In this document: one piece after another, positions 50,083 to 60,654 of the stretch | How positions within the stretch are numbered: position 1 is the first letter of the stretch | How the letters are laid out: every line of letters starts with the position of its first letter | Source: Puffinus mauretanicus | Taxonomy: Eukaryota > Chordata > Aves > Procellariiformes > Procellariidae | Direction: 5' to 3' | NCBI GenBank assembly: GCA_023333565.1 | Contig: JAJKFH010001865.1 | Coordinates: forward strand, 5,022,001 to 5,086,000 | DNA: 64,000 bases | Position numbers and translations under genes: made by a program | Notes under the pieces: generated by a model | What the model was told of the DNA's origin: nothing | Seen by the model: the letters and a program-made list of their open reading frames with translations, nothing else | Database searches by the model: none

Positions 50083-50273
50083 GGGGCGGGGCCTCTCCCG
50101 CACTCCGTATCGTGAGGCCGGCACCGCCCCGCCCCGCCATTGGTTGTCGCTGGGGGAGAGCGGCCTGCCCCCGCCCGCAGCCATTGGCTAGGGGCGAGGC
50201 TGGGGTTCCCGGATGCAGGCACGTTCGGCGGTTATAAAGCGCCGGGGGAAGGCGGGAGCGGACGCAGTTTGAA
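50083..50273 (+). promoter_or_regulatory. H2AZ1: H2AZ1 core promoter
   Basis: In order: a GC box (GGGGCGGGGC, about 50,083-50,092), a CCGCCCCGCCCC run (about 50,125-50,136), two inverted CCAAT boxes ATTGG at 50,139-50,143 and 50,183-50,187, and TATAAA at 50,233-50,238. These place transcription start near 50,262-50,268. TTTGAA at 50,268-50,273, at the inferred start, matches the CHR element of G2/M-regulated promoters. CCAAT plus CHR is the usual pairing in cell-cycle genes (family knowledge); use of this site is inference. Confidence 0.75.
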
Positions 50274-50376
50274 TCGCGGCGGGTCGGGGCAGGTCGGTGT
50301 TGTCGCCCGGGCTCCGTGCGTGCGGGACGCTCTCCTCCTCTGTCAGCCCCTGCGCGGCGCTGCGGTCCGGTTCGCG

Positions 50377-52226
50377 ATGGTGAGGAGCCGCGGGGGCTGC
50401 ACGGGTGGGGACGGGCTGCCGGGGGGTGGCGGCAGGAGGGGTCAAGGTGATGCGGCCGTTGGGGTGAGGTGGGAGCGCGCGCGGGGGAGGGGCGTGCGGG
50501 CGGCGCGCGCCGGTAGGCGCGTTACCTGCCGGTAGGCGGTGGAAGGGAATGGGGGGGGGGGGTCGCACGCGCACTAGTGCCGCCGGGGAGAGGGAGTGGT
50601 GGCCGCGCATGCGCCCGGGGAGCGGCCTGTGCCGCTAGGTGTAGCGGGCAGCGCGCACGCGCCTCGGCGTCGCGCGTGCCGCCCAGCGGGAGGGAAGGGA
50701 GGGGGAGGAGGGGAGCGCATGCGCGGGGGGGGCTGCCGCCGTCCCCGGCAGGTACGGCCCCGCTGAGCGGGGACGGCGGGTGCGTCAGTTCTCACACACC
50801 TCTCCTCTTTGCTAGGCTGGCGGTAAAGCTGGGAAGGACTCTGGAAAGACCAAGACCAAAGCAGTGTCCCGTTCTCAGCGGGCTGGATTGCAGGTGAGCA
50901 GGGACTGGGGCACGGGTGAATGACAGACAGGTTGTCCTTCCATCTCTTGGTTGGTTGTACCTTCTGAAACCTGCACAGTCTGCCGTCTGTCTGCTGTTGT
51001 CCAGAATGGTGTAAGGATCTGTTTGATCCTTGAGTGCATTAATGTCTGGCTTGACTATTTTTAGACCTTTTGCATATCTGTGCAGGAGGGAAGAGAATTC
51101 CCTTGTGGCTGTTGCTGCTGCTTCTGGTTAGAATTGTGAAGTTGCTGATGTGAACTTGGCATACAGTGTCCTTAGTTGGATTCTCAAGTGTTGAAATGTA
51201 GTCTGCACTTCTTCCACTGGGATTCCGTTGCCTAGCATGTGGTTTAGAGTAGTGGCTTTCTTTTTCTGTCTCTGGCGTCACAGCCTATTCATACTTCTCT
51301 CATTTTCTAGTTCCCAGTTGGCCGCATTCACAGGCACCTGAAGTCTAGGACTACCAGCCATGGGCGTGTAGGAGCCACAGCCGCTGTGTATAGCGCTGCC
51401 ATCCTGGAGTACTTGACTGCTGAGGTAAAGCTCCTGCAAAGGGTGCAAGCAAGTTAGTCAACTCCAAAATGGTATAATGACCGGATCCTACTGTATTTTG
51501 CTAATTTGGACTGGACTTTTAACTCTTCACTTGCTTTGAGCCAGTTTTAAATGCATGCATCATCAGCAGACTATGAAATATGCATGGGACCTTTTGCTCT
51601 GCATTTTGTGCAGATCAAATCGCTGTGACTTACAGGAAAGATGGAAGAGTGAAATATTTTATGAAATGTGCCATTACAGCCTGTCGTATCTGCTGTAAAA
51701 CACTGACTCTGTTCTTGGGGAAAACCAAATGCAGAGCTTCAAAGGAGGAACCCTTTCAAAAGAGGCATTGTTTGTTCTCTTGGTGTCACTGGTAGTGTGT
51801 TTGACATAGAGAATAAAATAGCTAAGGCCGTGCAGTTGGTCTCACTTGATTTGTGTAACTCAGTTTGAAAATGGTCTCGTCCTCAGGTTCTTGAGCTGGC
51901 AGGAAATGCATCCAAAGACTTGAAGGTGAAACGTATCACTCCCCGTCACTTGCAGCTTGCAATTAGAGGAGATGAAGAATTGGACTCTCTCATTAAGGCA
52001 ACAATTGCTGGTGGTGGTATGTAAATTGCTTGCTGTTTGTGATGAGTTGGGTGGCAAGAACTCGTAACAGACTAGAGGTTGCTTAATGCTGCCATTTCAT
52101 TTGAAGTGCAAAGTTTAGGAAAATGGTTGAAGAGAAATAACATGGTCTTGTTGCTCTTTCTTAGGTGTAATACCGCATATCCATAAGTCTCTCATTGGAA
52201 AGAAAGGACAACAGAAGACTGTCTAA
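50377..52226 (+). CDS. H2AZ1: Histone variant H2A.Z.1, complete
   Basis: This replication-independent H2A variant replaces H2A in nucleosomes at promoters and regulatory DNA and is deposited by SRCAP/p400 complexes. Coding exons: 50,377-50,379 (the ATG alone), 50,816-50,893, 51,311-51,424, 51,887-52,016, 52,165-52,226; all introns are GT..AG. The total is 387 nt, giving 128 residues, the family's normal length. The N-tail [11 protein letters not shown] carries the acetylated lysines. The core includes [20 protein letters not shown] and the acidic patch GDEELDSL, and the protein ends GKKGQQKTV. Ser at position 38 and terminal Val (with Thr14) identify the Z.1 paralogue, because Z.2 has Thr38, Ala and Ala14. 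Position 12 is Thr where I recall Ala in mammals. The start is fixed by the conserved ATG-only first exon. The transcript is polyadenylated, unlike replication-dependent histone mRNAs. Confidence 0.98.
50605..50724. promoter_or_regulatory. Two NRF-1-type palindromes in H2AZ1 intron 1
   Basis: GCGCATGCGC occurs exactly at 50,605-50,614 and 50,715-50,724. This is the core NRF-1 site, usually found in CpG-island promoters of housekeeping genes. Binding is inferred. Confidence 0.6.
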
Positions 52227-52542
52227 AGGATACCAGGATTCCTTGTTATCTCAGGACTCTAAGTACTTAATTGTCCAGTGTTGGTGATTCCAGTGGACTG
52301 TATCTGTGAAACACAATTTTGCCTTTTTGTAACTTTGAGAAGCTGAAGCTCCCTTGAGCTTTCTAACAAACCAAATTTCTGCATTGAAGTCTTAACCGTA
52401 TTTAAGTGTTACCATGGCTTCAAAGAAGCTATTGTATTTGTAGTGGGTTTTGATTGAGCTGACTGTTTTTAGATTGGTTTGATTAAGTAAAGGAAATGTT
52501 TGGTTTTGTACAGACTTTTCATCCACTAGAGTGGAAATATTC

Positions 52543-52548
52543 AATAAA
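52543..52548 (+). terminator. H2AZ1: H2AZ1 polyadenylation signal
   Basis: AATAAA about 320 bases after the TAA stop, followed by a TTATATC then TTGTCTCTTGTCC region suitable for cleavage near 52,560-52,570. It gives a 3' UTR of about 340 bases. Confidence 0.88.
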
Positions 52549-52569
52549 TGTTATATCAAGACCAATTGT

Positions 52570-53780
52570 CTCTTGTCCACTAACTGAAAAATGCTTGGTC
52601 TCGACTACACAGCTCTCAAAGAACATGCAACTCTGACAATCCTACCAGCTGTGCTTGGAGACACAGCCCTAGAATGCTGCACTTAGTAAATGCCATCAAG
52701 TGAAACGGCACACGGGTTTTATCCTGCCACGTTAGGCTCTTGCTGAGTGAGCCTGCTGTGTTAGCGTGACAGCTGCCTTTAGCAGGGCAGATGTAAGGCT
52801 GGTGCTATTTTAAGGCCAGTTTTGCCTGATGTCAGCCTTCATAGAGGGAAGGGATCAGTCATGGAGGAGGAAGAAGGTAAGCTGAATGGATGTTGAAAAT
52901 CCACAGCTTCAGCTGATTTTCTTTATGGTAGAGCCTGACCCCTCTCACTCTTCTTGTAGGAGATCAGGGAGAGACACCCACAAAAGCAGGGGCCATAGTG
53001 CAGCAACCTCCGCTGGCTCATACGGAGTCTAAAACTTGCTTCCGAGGTAGCAGTCAAATAGCTCTGACTTGGGGTGGCGCTTTTGTGGGTGGGCTTTACC
53101 TCTGCTGGCTGCAGGCATCTGAAATGGAAAGCGCTTGCTTTCCATTAGTCTGAAGCCCTATGGTGATAAGGGTCCAAACTACACAATCAGGGTTTAAGGA
53201 TGGAGTGCTAAAGTTGCGGTTTTAACTTCTGCCGTACAGTAGCATCCCCAGCAGCAGCAGATTAAAGGGGGTTCTGGTCACATCTCCTTTGGCTGTGCTG
53301 CTCCAGCGCTCTGCAAGTTCATTTTTTACAGAGAAGGCCTTGGCTGCTGCTGCGGTAAGGGAACCCTCGTCCTTCTGGTGAGGCAAAAGGTGCTGTCAAG
53401 ACTGGTTCCTGTGGCTGGGGGCAGCAAGCTTCAGGCCTTCCAGAACTGCTCCTCCAGCAGTGAAACACTTCAGAGAAAGATGCTTCTGTGTTGAGGCTAA
53501 TCTGTTTCCATAACCTCTTTCAGGTAATAATCTCTGCTGCAGCGCTCTAGCTGGAAGGTGTTGACCTAGATTGTAAATGTTGGTTAGACCTGTATTAACT
53601 GCGCTCATCCTCTGGAGCTGCGGTGCCTCACCAGAGCAGCGCCCGAGCGCTTTCTTCCCAGCAATGCAGCTCTTGGCAGGATGTCATTGATGTCGCTAAT
53701 TATAGTGAGTAGTTACAAGGTGCTAGGGAGTACCTTAAAGCATAGTTAATGCACTGTAAATGACAACGCGTGGGCTCCTC
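52570..53780. other. Short intergenic gap between H2AZ1 and DNAJB14
   Basis: About 1.2 kb between the H2AZ1 cleavage site and the next CpG island. No gene, RNA or repeat is recognised. Confidence 0.6.
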
Positions 53781-54760
53781 TCACTTCTGTAGGGGCTCGG
53801 GGACGGCCGCGGCAGGCTGGGCCAGGTGCAGCGCTCCCCGGGCCGCAGTGCAGCGCTAGCACGCGGCCGCCATCCATCGCAGCCGGCTCCCTCGGGCTGC
53901 TGCCCGGCGGCGGCGGGGCCCCGCGGGCGTGCGGGTGAGCGGTGGCGCTCCCAGCCGGGACAAGCCCGGCGGTGCCTGCGGCCCGGCCCCTTGCCGGGGC
54001 AGCTGCCGGAGCCCCGGGGCTGGCGGCGGGGCGGGCGGGGCGCCCCCGGGCCCGGGCGGCGGCGCATGCGCGGCGGCGCCCCGGAAGCAGGCGGCGGGCC
54101 GGGCTGGCTGCCGGGGCCGAGCGCCGCGCTGGGGCTGCGGGTACCGCCGGCGCGGAGCGGCACGGCGCGGCGGGATGAACCTTGCGGAGTGAGGGGAGCC
54201 CTCTCCTGCCCTCCTGCCCGCTCCGCTCCGCTCCTCTCTCCGCCCCTCTGCCCCGCCCGGCTCCGCTCTGGCTTCAGGCCCCTTCTCTCTGCGCTGCGGC
54301 GGGCGGAGGCGGCGGAAGGAGAAGCCCATGGAGGGGAACCGGGACGAGGCCGAGAAGTGCATCGGGATCGCGCGGGAGGCGCTGGAGGCCGGCAACCGTG
54401 ACCGCGCCCTCCGCTTCCTCGGCAAGGCCCAGAAGCTCTACCCGACCGAGACGGCCCGAGGTGAAGCCCGGCCCCCTCCCCGTGCCCGGCGCCCTGTCGG
54501 CCCTGCGGCCGCGGCCGGCCCTCCTCCCCTCTCCCGCTTGTCCGCTGCCCTGCTCCGTAGGGAGGAGGGGGCACTGCGGGAGGGCGGGGGTCTCTTCGCC
54601 CCGGGGCGGCCGTTAGCCCGCGCGGCGGGCCCCCGCAGGCTGAGGCGCTGTGGCGAGGGGGACCCGGCGGTGCGTCCTCCGCCCCGTGCGGGGACGGCGC
54701 TGCCCCTAAACCAGCCCGGGCTGGGGCCCCTGGCGGTGCGGGGGACTCGGCTGGGAGAAA
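53780..54760 (+). promoter_or_regulatory. DNAJB14: DNAJB14 CpG-island promoter
   Basis: GC-rich, CpG-dense, TATA-less region around the DNAJB14 start codon. It contains an exact NRF-1 palindrome GCGCATGCGC at 54,062-54,071 and a YY1-type GGCCGCCATC at about 53,865-53,874. The start of transcription cannot be fixed from sequence but is probably within 54,070-54,300. Long frames on both strands here are composition artefacts. Confidence 0.8.
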
Positions 54761-57700
54761 AGGCCGAAGCGATGGTTAAAGTGCCCAGGAGGAGCGGTTC
54801 GGGCAGGTGGATTTCCACCGTCAGTGCATGCCTCTGGCCTCGGGCGGTGGGGAGGAGTGGGGCTACCCTCCTCGCCAAAGGGGTTCGCTCTGGGCCAGCC
54901 CAGCTCCTCGCCTGTGTTTCCCCCTTCCCTTTAGGCATCAATACAAGCGTAGCCATAGAGCCTAGGCTTAGACCCGATTAGCAGCAGGACACCTCAGGCC
55001 CCAGGCCGAGGCGGGCTGGGTTGGCTTCTCTTCTGTCACTGTGAATTAGTCCTCGCTAACAGCTTGCAATGAGAGCTGCTGCTCCAGACTGGGCAGCGTC
55101 TTCATCCTCTAACTTGTGGTTTGGGTTTTCTCGGTTTTGTTTCCCTTTTGGTTGTTCAGTAGCTATGTAGGAATTGCACACGGGTTTAACTTTCCTAGAG
55201 AAAATGGGATAGGTGGCTCCCCCTATGCCTTAATTGGCTCTTCAGACACTTCTGTGCTAAAACTTGAAAAATAATTAGCATCTTCCTAGCAAAAGGTGGT
55301 TAGAAATGATTTTTTAAAAGGAATAATAGTAAGGTTTCAGTGTATGCAGAGCTGTTACCTGTCTTGGAGTCTTTCTGTCGCGCAGTGTCAGAAGTTGGCT
55401 CGAAATACGTTTGAACACAGCAGTGACTTGTTGCGTTCCTCTGGTTCTCACTTACATTGTCTATGCCATGGAAGGAATAGGAGAGACTTCAGCGCTCTGT
55501 ACTGACTTAAAGACCTCAGCATTTACCATTTTTGAAACATGACTTTGAGGTGAAATCCTGACTGGAAGTATTCTGTGCTGTGTTTTATTCTGTAGTGAAG
55601 CCTTTAAGTCAGGTGAGCAGATTCAGTGAACGTTTTCTGTCCTCTCTTATCTCCTGACTACTCTTTATACGCAAACATTAAGCGAAGGTCTCCTCAGTGC
55701 TATTCTTTCTTATAGCATATAGTTTCTTGGGTGTGTGTTTTGTTTTTTTTTCCTGCAAGACAGGATGGATGTTGCTGGTAAATCACCTGGAAGAAGGTAA
55801 CCATTGCTTTGGATCAAGAATGTGGCACTGTTTATATTCTTGCTACGTTAGATACCTCTCTGAAATAAAAACAAGCAGAAGTTTGCCATATTCCCCTAAA
55901 TTTCTGTGGCTTAAGAAGATGACATGCATGAAAATACTTTCAGCTTTTTGGAAGCTGTGTTGGTCAATAGGCAGGAAGGCTGAGGGTTTCAATGCAGCTT
56001 CTTCCACCAAGGAGAGTGAATAGCTTTGTCTGCTTCACATAGCTTATTACCGTCTTATACCTACAAGATAAGAGTTACTGTACTTCTCAGGGGAAAAAAA
56101 AAGATACCTCCATCTGATTTATGTTTTGAGTGTTTGGGGTTTTTTTTTTTTAACTATGCTACTACATAACCACCATTGTAAAGTATTCAGTGCAAGAAAT
56201 AGATGGCTAATTAGGCTATTGTCTGTAGGACACTTGTTTTATTCACTGTGGAAATTAGCAAAGTATGTCACAAATGAGGTACAGATCTGGTGAAAAGAAG
56301 ATGGTCTTGTGGTTTGGTAGTGGACTGTAATCTGAGGAATTGTGTACAAAAACTAAATGCTTCACAGAATTTCTCTGTGATGTCACTTCACTCGGTTTCC
56401 ATTAGTGACGGCTAATTGTTTGTGCTTCATTTTTCAGGTATTCAGCTTGAAACAAGGGCCTGATTTGTGGAACTGGTGGGCAGTTAAAGCTCCATCTGAA
56501 GCTAATGAGAATTGCAGATGCCCTAATACCACTGAAAAAAATCAGGCCCTACCCTAGGCCTGATTTGAACTAGGTACTTAGAAATTAGGGGACTCTGTAA
56601 ACTTGTAATATTTCTGTACTTCAGTTTTCTAGCTGTGGAGGTTGGTAATTCTTTTCAACTCATCTCATTTCCTCCCAAAACAACACCGACTAATTGAATT
56701 TTTTTTTTTTTTTAAAGTTTGTGGCACTTAAATAACCCTGTTAAAAGTGCAGTAAGCTGCAAGGACAGAGAATGTCCTGTTTTCGGGTCAGGAACGGGAA
56801 AGTGTGCAATAAATTAGAACTGGAATTTTACACTGATGAAGAACAAATGAAATTACTGCTTCATTATCTCATTGTCATCTTTTAGATAAATTAAGCGGGG
56901 GTCCACTTGGAGAAAAAAAAACAGTAATTCATTAGATAATTAAAAATGTGTCATAGCACATACCCAAGAGAAGGAAACAGTTAAGGTTTTGTGAGGTTTC
57001 TTAGTTGTAACACAAATTCTTATTTTACATTCATAATGTGTTGGGTTTATATGGCGATAGATCAACATGGTGCAGCCCCAGTTGTCACTGTGCTCACATA
57101 TTTTCTCTTTGGGGTATGTATGAGAAGGTAGTTCGTGCCAATTTGTCACTGAAGTCATGGATGCTTCATAGGTTGTATCTTTAGTATCATTTTGGGAACA
57201 ATTGCCCACCATTTCACAAATGATGTTCCATCAGTGATAAAAGCAATGAGAACATAGCGCTGAATCTTTTACTGATGGGAGCTTCCTCCTCCCAATGTTA
57301 CAGCAGACTGTAAAAGGACAGAGAGCAGGTTTTAACTATTGTCTCTAAAACAATACTGTGTGTGGTTTGGGTTTGGCGACATTTGCATTTAAAGTGCATT
57401 CAGCACTAGTTCAGTCATCAGTGAAGTTTAGTTTTGCTAAACAAAGCTTCTGCCTGAAATACGCTGACTGCAGCAGTGCTATTTTAAGGCTTTATTAGTG
57501 TGAAATGTAAGGTCAGTGCTTATTTAATGATACTTCGCTAATGACTTCATAGTAGCAGTGTTCATGTTGACGTCACTCTTTGCTAGAAAATTGTTTTACA
57601 ATTCAGCTGTTCAAAATATTGTTTGATAATGATTTTTGCTAATGATTCATCTTGCAACTGAATGGAATTAATTGCTTGTCTGGAAAAGATTTGTAAGAGT

Positions 57701-60654
57701 GGATTTAAAGATAACAAAGGACAAGATCTCCTTTTCAAACTAAGGTGCCATTCTTTTTGGAGTTGAAGGCAGAAAATGATGTTAAGGACAGCTTTATTTT
57801 TCAATTCTTCTTAAGATTTTCTTGCACTATTTCTGATGCTGCCTATAAAAACAAACTTTTCAGGAGTATGTGAGCTTAGTTTTTTAGGGTGTTGCGTTAG
57901 TATGAATTCTGAATTCAACAGTTCTTCCATTGGTGAAAGTGACGTTCAATGCGTAATGGAATCAAATGCAGTGCAGGGATCTTTCATTCAGCAGCAGGTA
58001 ACAGTACACACAAGAGAGCCTTCAGACACATTTGGAGATAAGATTTGTTGTCTTACCTGCTAACAAAATAAGTCTTTGGTTCCTTGTATGTCTTATTTTA
58101 AAATACCTAGATGCACAGTGGAAGTTTTCTTCAATACACTGTTAGTACTACAGTTCTAACAGCTGGTTTTACCAAAAGTTGTTTCTGAGTATCTGAACTG
58201 TATCTTTTATTTGAGGAAGACAATGGCCCCAGACCCTTTGTACAGTTTTCTTTTTCAACGTGGAACAATTGCATGTTTGTATATGCTGTGTCTTGCTATC
58301 TTAAGAAGTTAACACTTAAAGGTTTGAATTTTTTTGTTTGTTTGTTTTGTTTTGCAAGCATTCTGCACTGTCTTCTCAGCAGTGCAGCTCCGTTATGGGG
58401 ATGGGAGGTCTGAGACAGTGATTAGGAAGTAGTAATGTTGAAAGTATAGTGCAGCCAAACCAATTCATGAAAAGACTTACCAGCTAAGGTTGCTGTGAAA
58501 GAGACACTGGGCGTTAAAAATGCAAGGTTGTCTATACCTGCATTTCTACCATTATTGCTACTACTGATTTTGCACAAGCATTATTAGTGCAGGGATGGGG
58601 AATTTCTAGAGCAGTACCAATATAAAGGCGGGATTTGCAAAACGGTCGAGTAAGCATTATCTCTAGAGGGTAAGTCAGGGTCACATTTCGATAGGATCCC
58701 ACGTGATACCATTATTAAATATCTAATGTCACAGAACAGAAAAAGAATAATTTTGTTTTCTGTTCTCACTTGTCTGGAGCGCATTTGGACTGAAAATGCT
58801 TCATTCTGAGGGCACTGTCTGTTCAAATCCCTGTTCTTGATTAGTTCTTAGCCCGCAGACACAGTCACCTTGTTGGAGTTGTTACTACTTCATTTACCTC
58901 AGAACTTTAAATGCCATAACGGATGATTTTAGAATAAACCGTTGCAAATACTTCGATACGATTATAGCATCAGCTATAATCCATAATGCAACTATAGCTC
59001 TCCTGTTTTCAAGAGCTTAGTTTCATTTGTAGTGAAAACATCCAGTCGGTATACAATTCAGCATCTAAATGTTAGCCTTTTCTTTATTTCTGCAGTAAAA
59101 AGCCTGATCTGATCAATTGGTGAATCTTGCCGAGGCAGGCATGAGCACGGGACCGGCACTGGGGTCAGCTGACTTTCTTGTTCAGGCCGAGTCTAGCTCT
59201 TCATCTGCAGTACTTCAGACTGCCGTGGCCAGTGGGTAATAAGTGAATTAATAAGTAAAAGCAAATACTGGAGAGTTTTAAGAAGCACATCTTAAGGAAG
59301 TGGTTCTTCTCCTTTTAAACAAAGCTCCACTTTCTTTTCTTTCCTGTGCTTCTCTGAGATACAAGCTATGATGTGTAGGATCCCAGTTTTCTGCTGTTCT
59401 AAGAGAGACCATGCTAGTCAGAGGAGAAATTTTTTAATTAGATTTAGGAGAAAATCCTTCAGGCTTCTTCTCACTAGCTTCTAGAAGAAAATGGTTTTTA
59501 ACGGTAGAGCTATAACATGCTTTCACAGTGAGTGGGACATTTTTCTTTGGGAATTTTTATTAGGGCATTTTTTATGCAGATAGTAACTTTCCGTTGTTTA
59601 TGAAACAAATTTGGCTTATGTAGTTTGCCATCTTGCTCTGAAGGGATCTCTTTCCTGAAAAGATAGGCTATTTAATAATCTTTGATCCACATTATGCTTC
59701 GTGTGCAGTCCCTTAAGTTAGAATGGTACTGTTTCTGATTTATTGGTAAGACAGATACCCCCAAAATACAGGCTTATATCCAGAAAGAAAAAGAAAACTT
59801 AGTGTCTGATGATTTATTAAAACTGCTAAATTTGAGATCTGTTGGAACATGGAAGGAAAGAGGATTTCAAGATCTAGCGAAAACATGCTGGTTTTCAAGA
59901 TCCAGGTCTCAAGTCAGGACCAGCCAACTACACCCAACTCTTATCTGTGGCATTTAACAGTAGTTTGAATTTCGGCTGGTATTGCCTGGAAAGGGTATAG
60001 AGCATCAGTTTGCGGCCGCTAATGACTCAGGTTACAAATAGCTATGTACTGTAGCAACTGAAATGTGCTGGAGATGGGCTTGGTCTGGAATAATTTTCAG
60101 GTTCTTTAGAGTGTTAGGTTAGTTTCTTTTTCGTTTTTTCAGGTATTCTAATGTTTTCACCCCAAAGAATGGGTTCAGTGCCTCTAAAAACCATCTAGAA
60201 ATGAAGGACCTGGACAAATTCTCTCCAGTATTAAATTACCTTGGCAGAGGTGGAGGGGAGTTCAGCCGCTAATTTTGAAACACTTTTCCATAGTTTTGCC
60301 ACGAAAAGGAGTTGCTAGACTGGCTTCAGAAACGTTTGTGGTACAAAGTGGTGATCAATAAGGAAGGAGGATGTAGTAGCTAGTCTTTTACAATGTGGTG
60401 CTCCCATTTAAGATACTTGAGAGCCCCGACTTAATCGCTAATGCCTATAATGATACTATGATATACTGTTGTTTTATAGTTTTGTTGGAAGCTATTATGA
60501 AGAATGGAAGTACTGCTGGGGGAGGCGCTTACTGCCGAAAACCAGCCAGTAGCAATGATCAAAGTAAGCCTAATAGCACGAAGGAGAGCAATGCATCTGC
60601 TGCAGGTGAAAGTGGAAAAGGCTACACCAAAGACCAAATGGAAGGAGTATTCAG
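54328..60654 (+). CDS. DNAJB14: DnaJ (Hsp40) homolog B14, first two coding exons (partial)
   Basis: DNAJB14 is an ER membrane-anchored J-domain co-chaperone that recruits cytosolic Hsc70 for protein quality control. Exon 1 is 54,328-54,460, starting [11 protein letters not shown] and including [20 protein letters not shown]. Exon 2 is 60,480-60,654 and includes [13 protein letters not shown] and [12 protein letters not shown]. The phase-1 junction and the phase-2 exit are consistent, giving 102 codons plus two bases. These exons cover the charged N-terminal helical region and the linker before the J domain. The HPD-containing J domain, the membrane segment and the C-terminal domain are encoded beyond position 64,000. 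The ATG begins the family's characteristic MEGNRDEAE and needs no alternative. Intron 1 is about 6 kb. The promoter is the CpG island just upstream. Identification rests on recalled similarity to the human protein along both exons. Confidence 0.96.
56455..56566. repeat. Ancient inverted-repeat element in DNAJB14 intron 1
   Basis: AGGGCCTGATTT (56,455-56,466) and its perfect 12-base complement AAATCAGGCCCT (56,539-56,550) bracket about 72 bp. A third copy of GGCCTGATTT lies at 56,557-56,566. The ends and the inner CTCCATCTGAAGCTAATGAG resemble the hairpin repeat with GGGCCTGATCC...GGATCAGGCCC ends that is widespread in turtles, crocodilians and birds. The resemblance is from memory; the copy is diverged. 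Confidence 0.55.

Larger units (their letters stand above)
49300..50830. other. CpG island of H2AZ1
   Basis: GC-rich DNA with dense, undepleted CpG runs from upstream of the promoter through exon 1 and intron 1, and drops off at exon 2. Large open frames on both strands inside it are composition artefacts. A G12 run lies at 50,551-50,562 in intron 1. Confidence 0.9.

Noticed and set aside
49648..50184. 178-codon minus-strand frame upstream of H2AZ1
   Set aside because: Same CpG-island artefact. A divergent non-coding transcript is possible but nothing in the sequence shows it.
51580..51795. 71-codon frame within H2AZ1 intron 3
   Set aside because: Lies wholly between exons whose protein is complete without it. 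No conserved motif.
53735..54574. 279-codon open frame on the minus strand over the DNAJB14 promoter
   Set aside because: It is Arg/Pro/Ala/Gly-rich, overlaps long frames on the other strand inside a CpG island and has no family motif. It is a composition artefact.
58800..58840. tRNA-like B box (GTTCAAATCC)
   Set aside because: No A box, anticodon arm or acceptor-stem pairing upstream.
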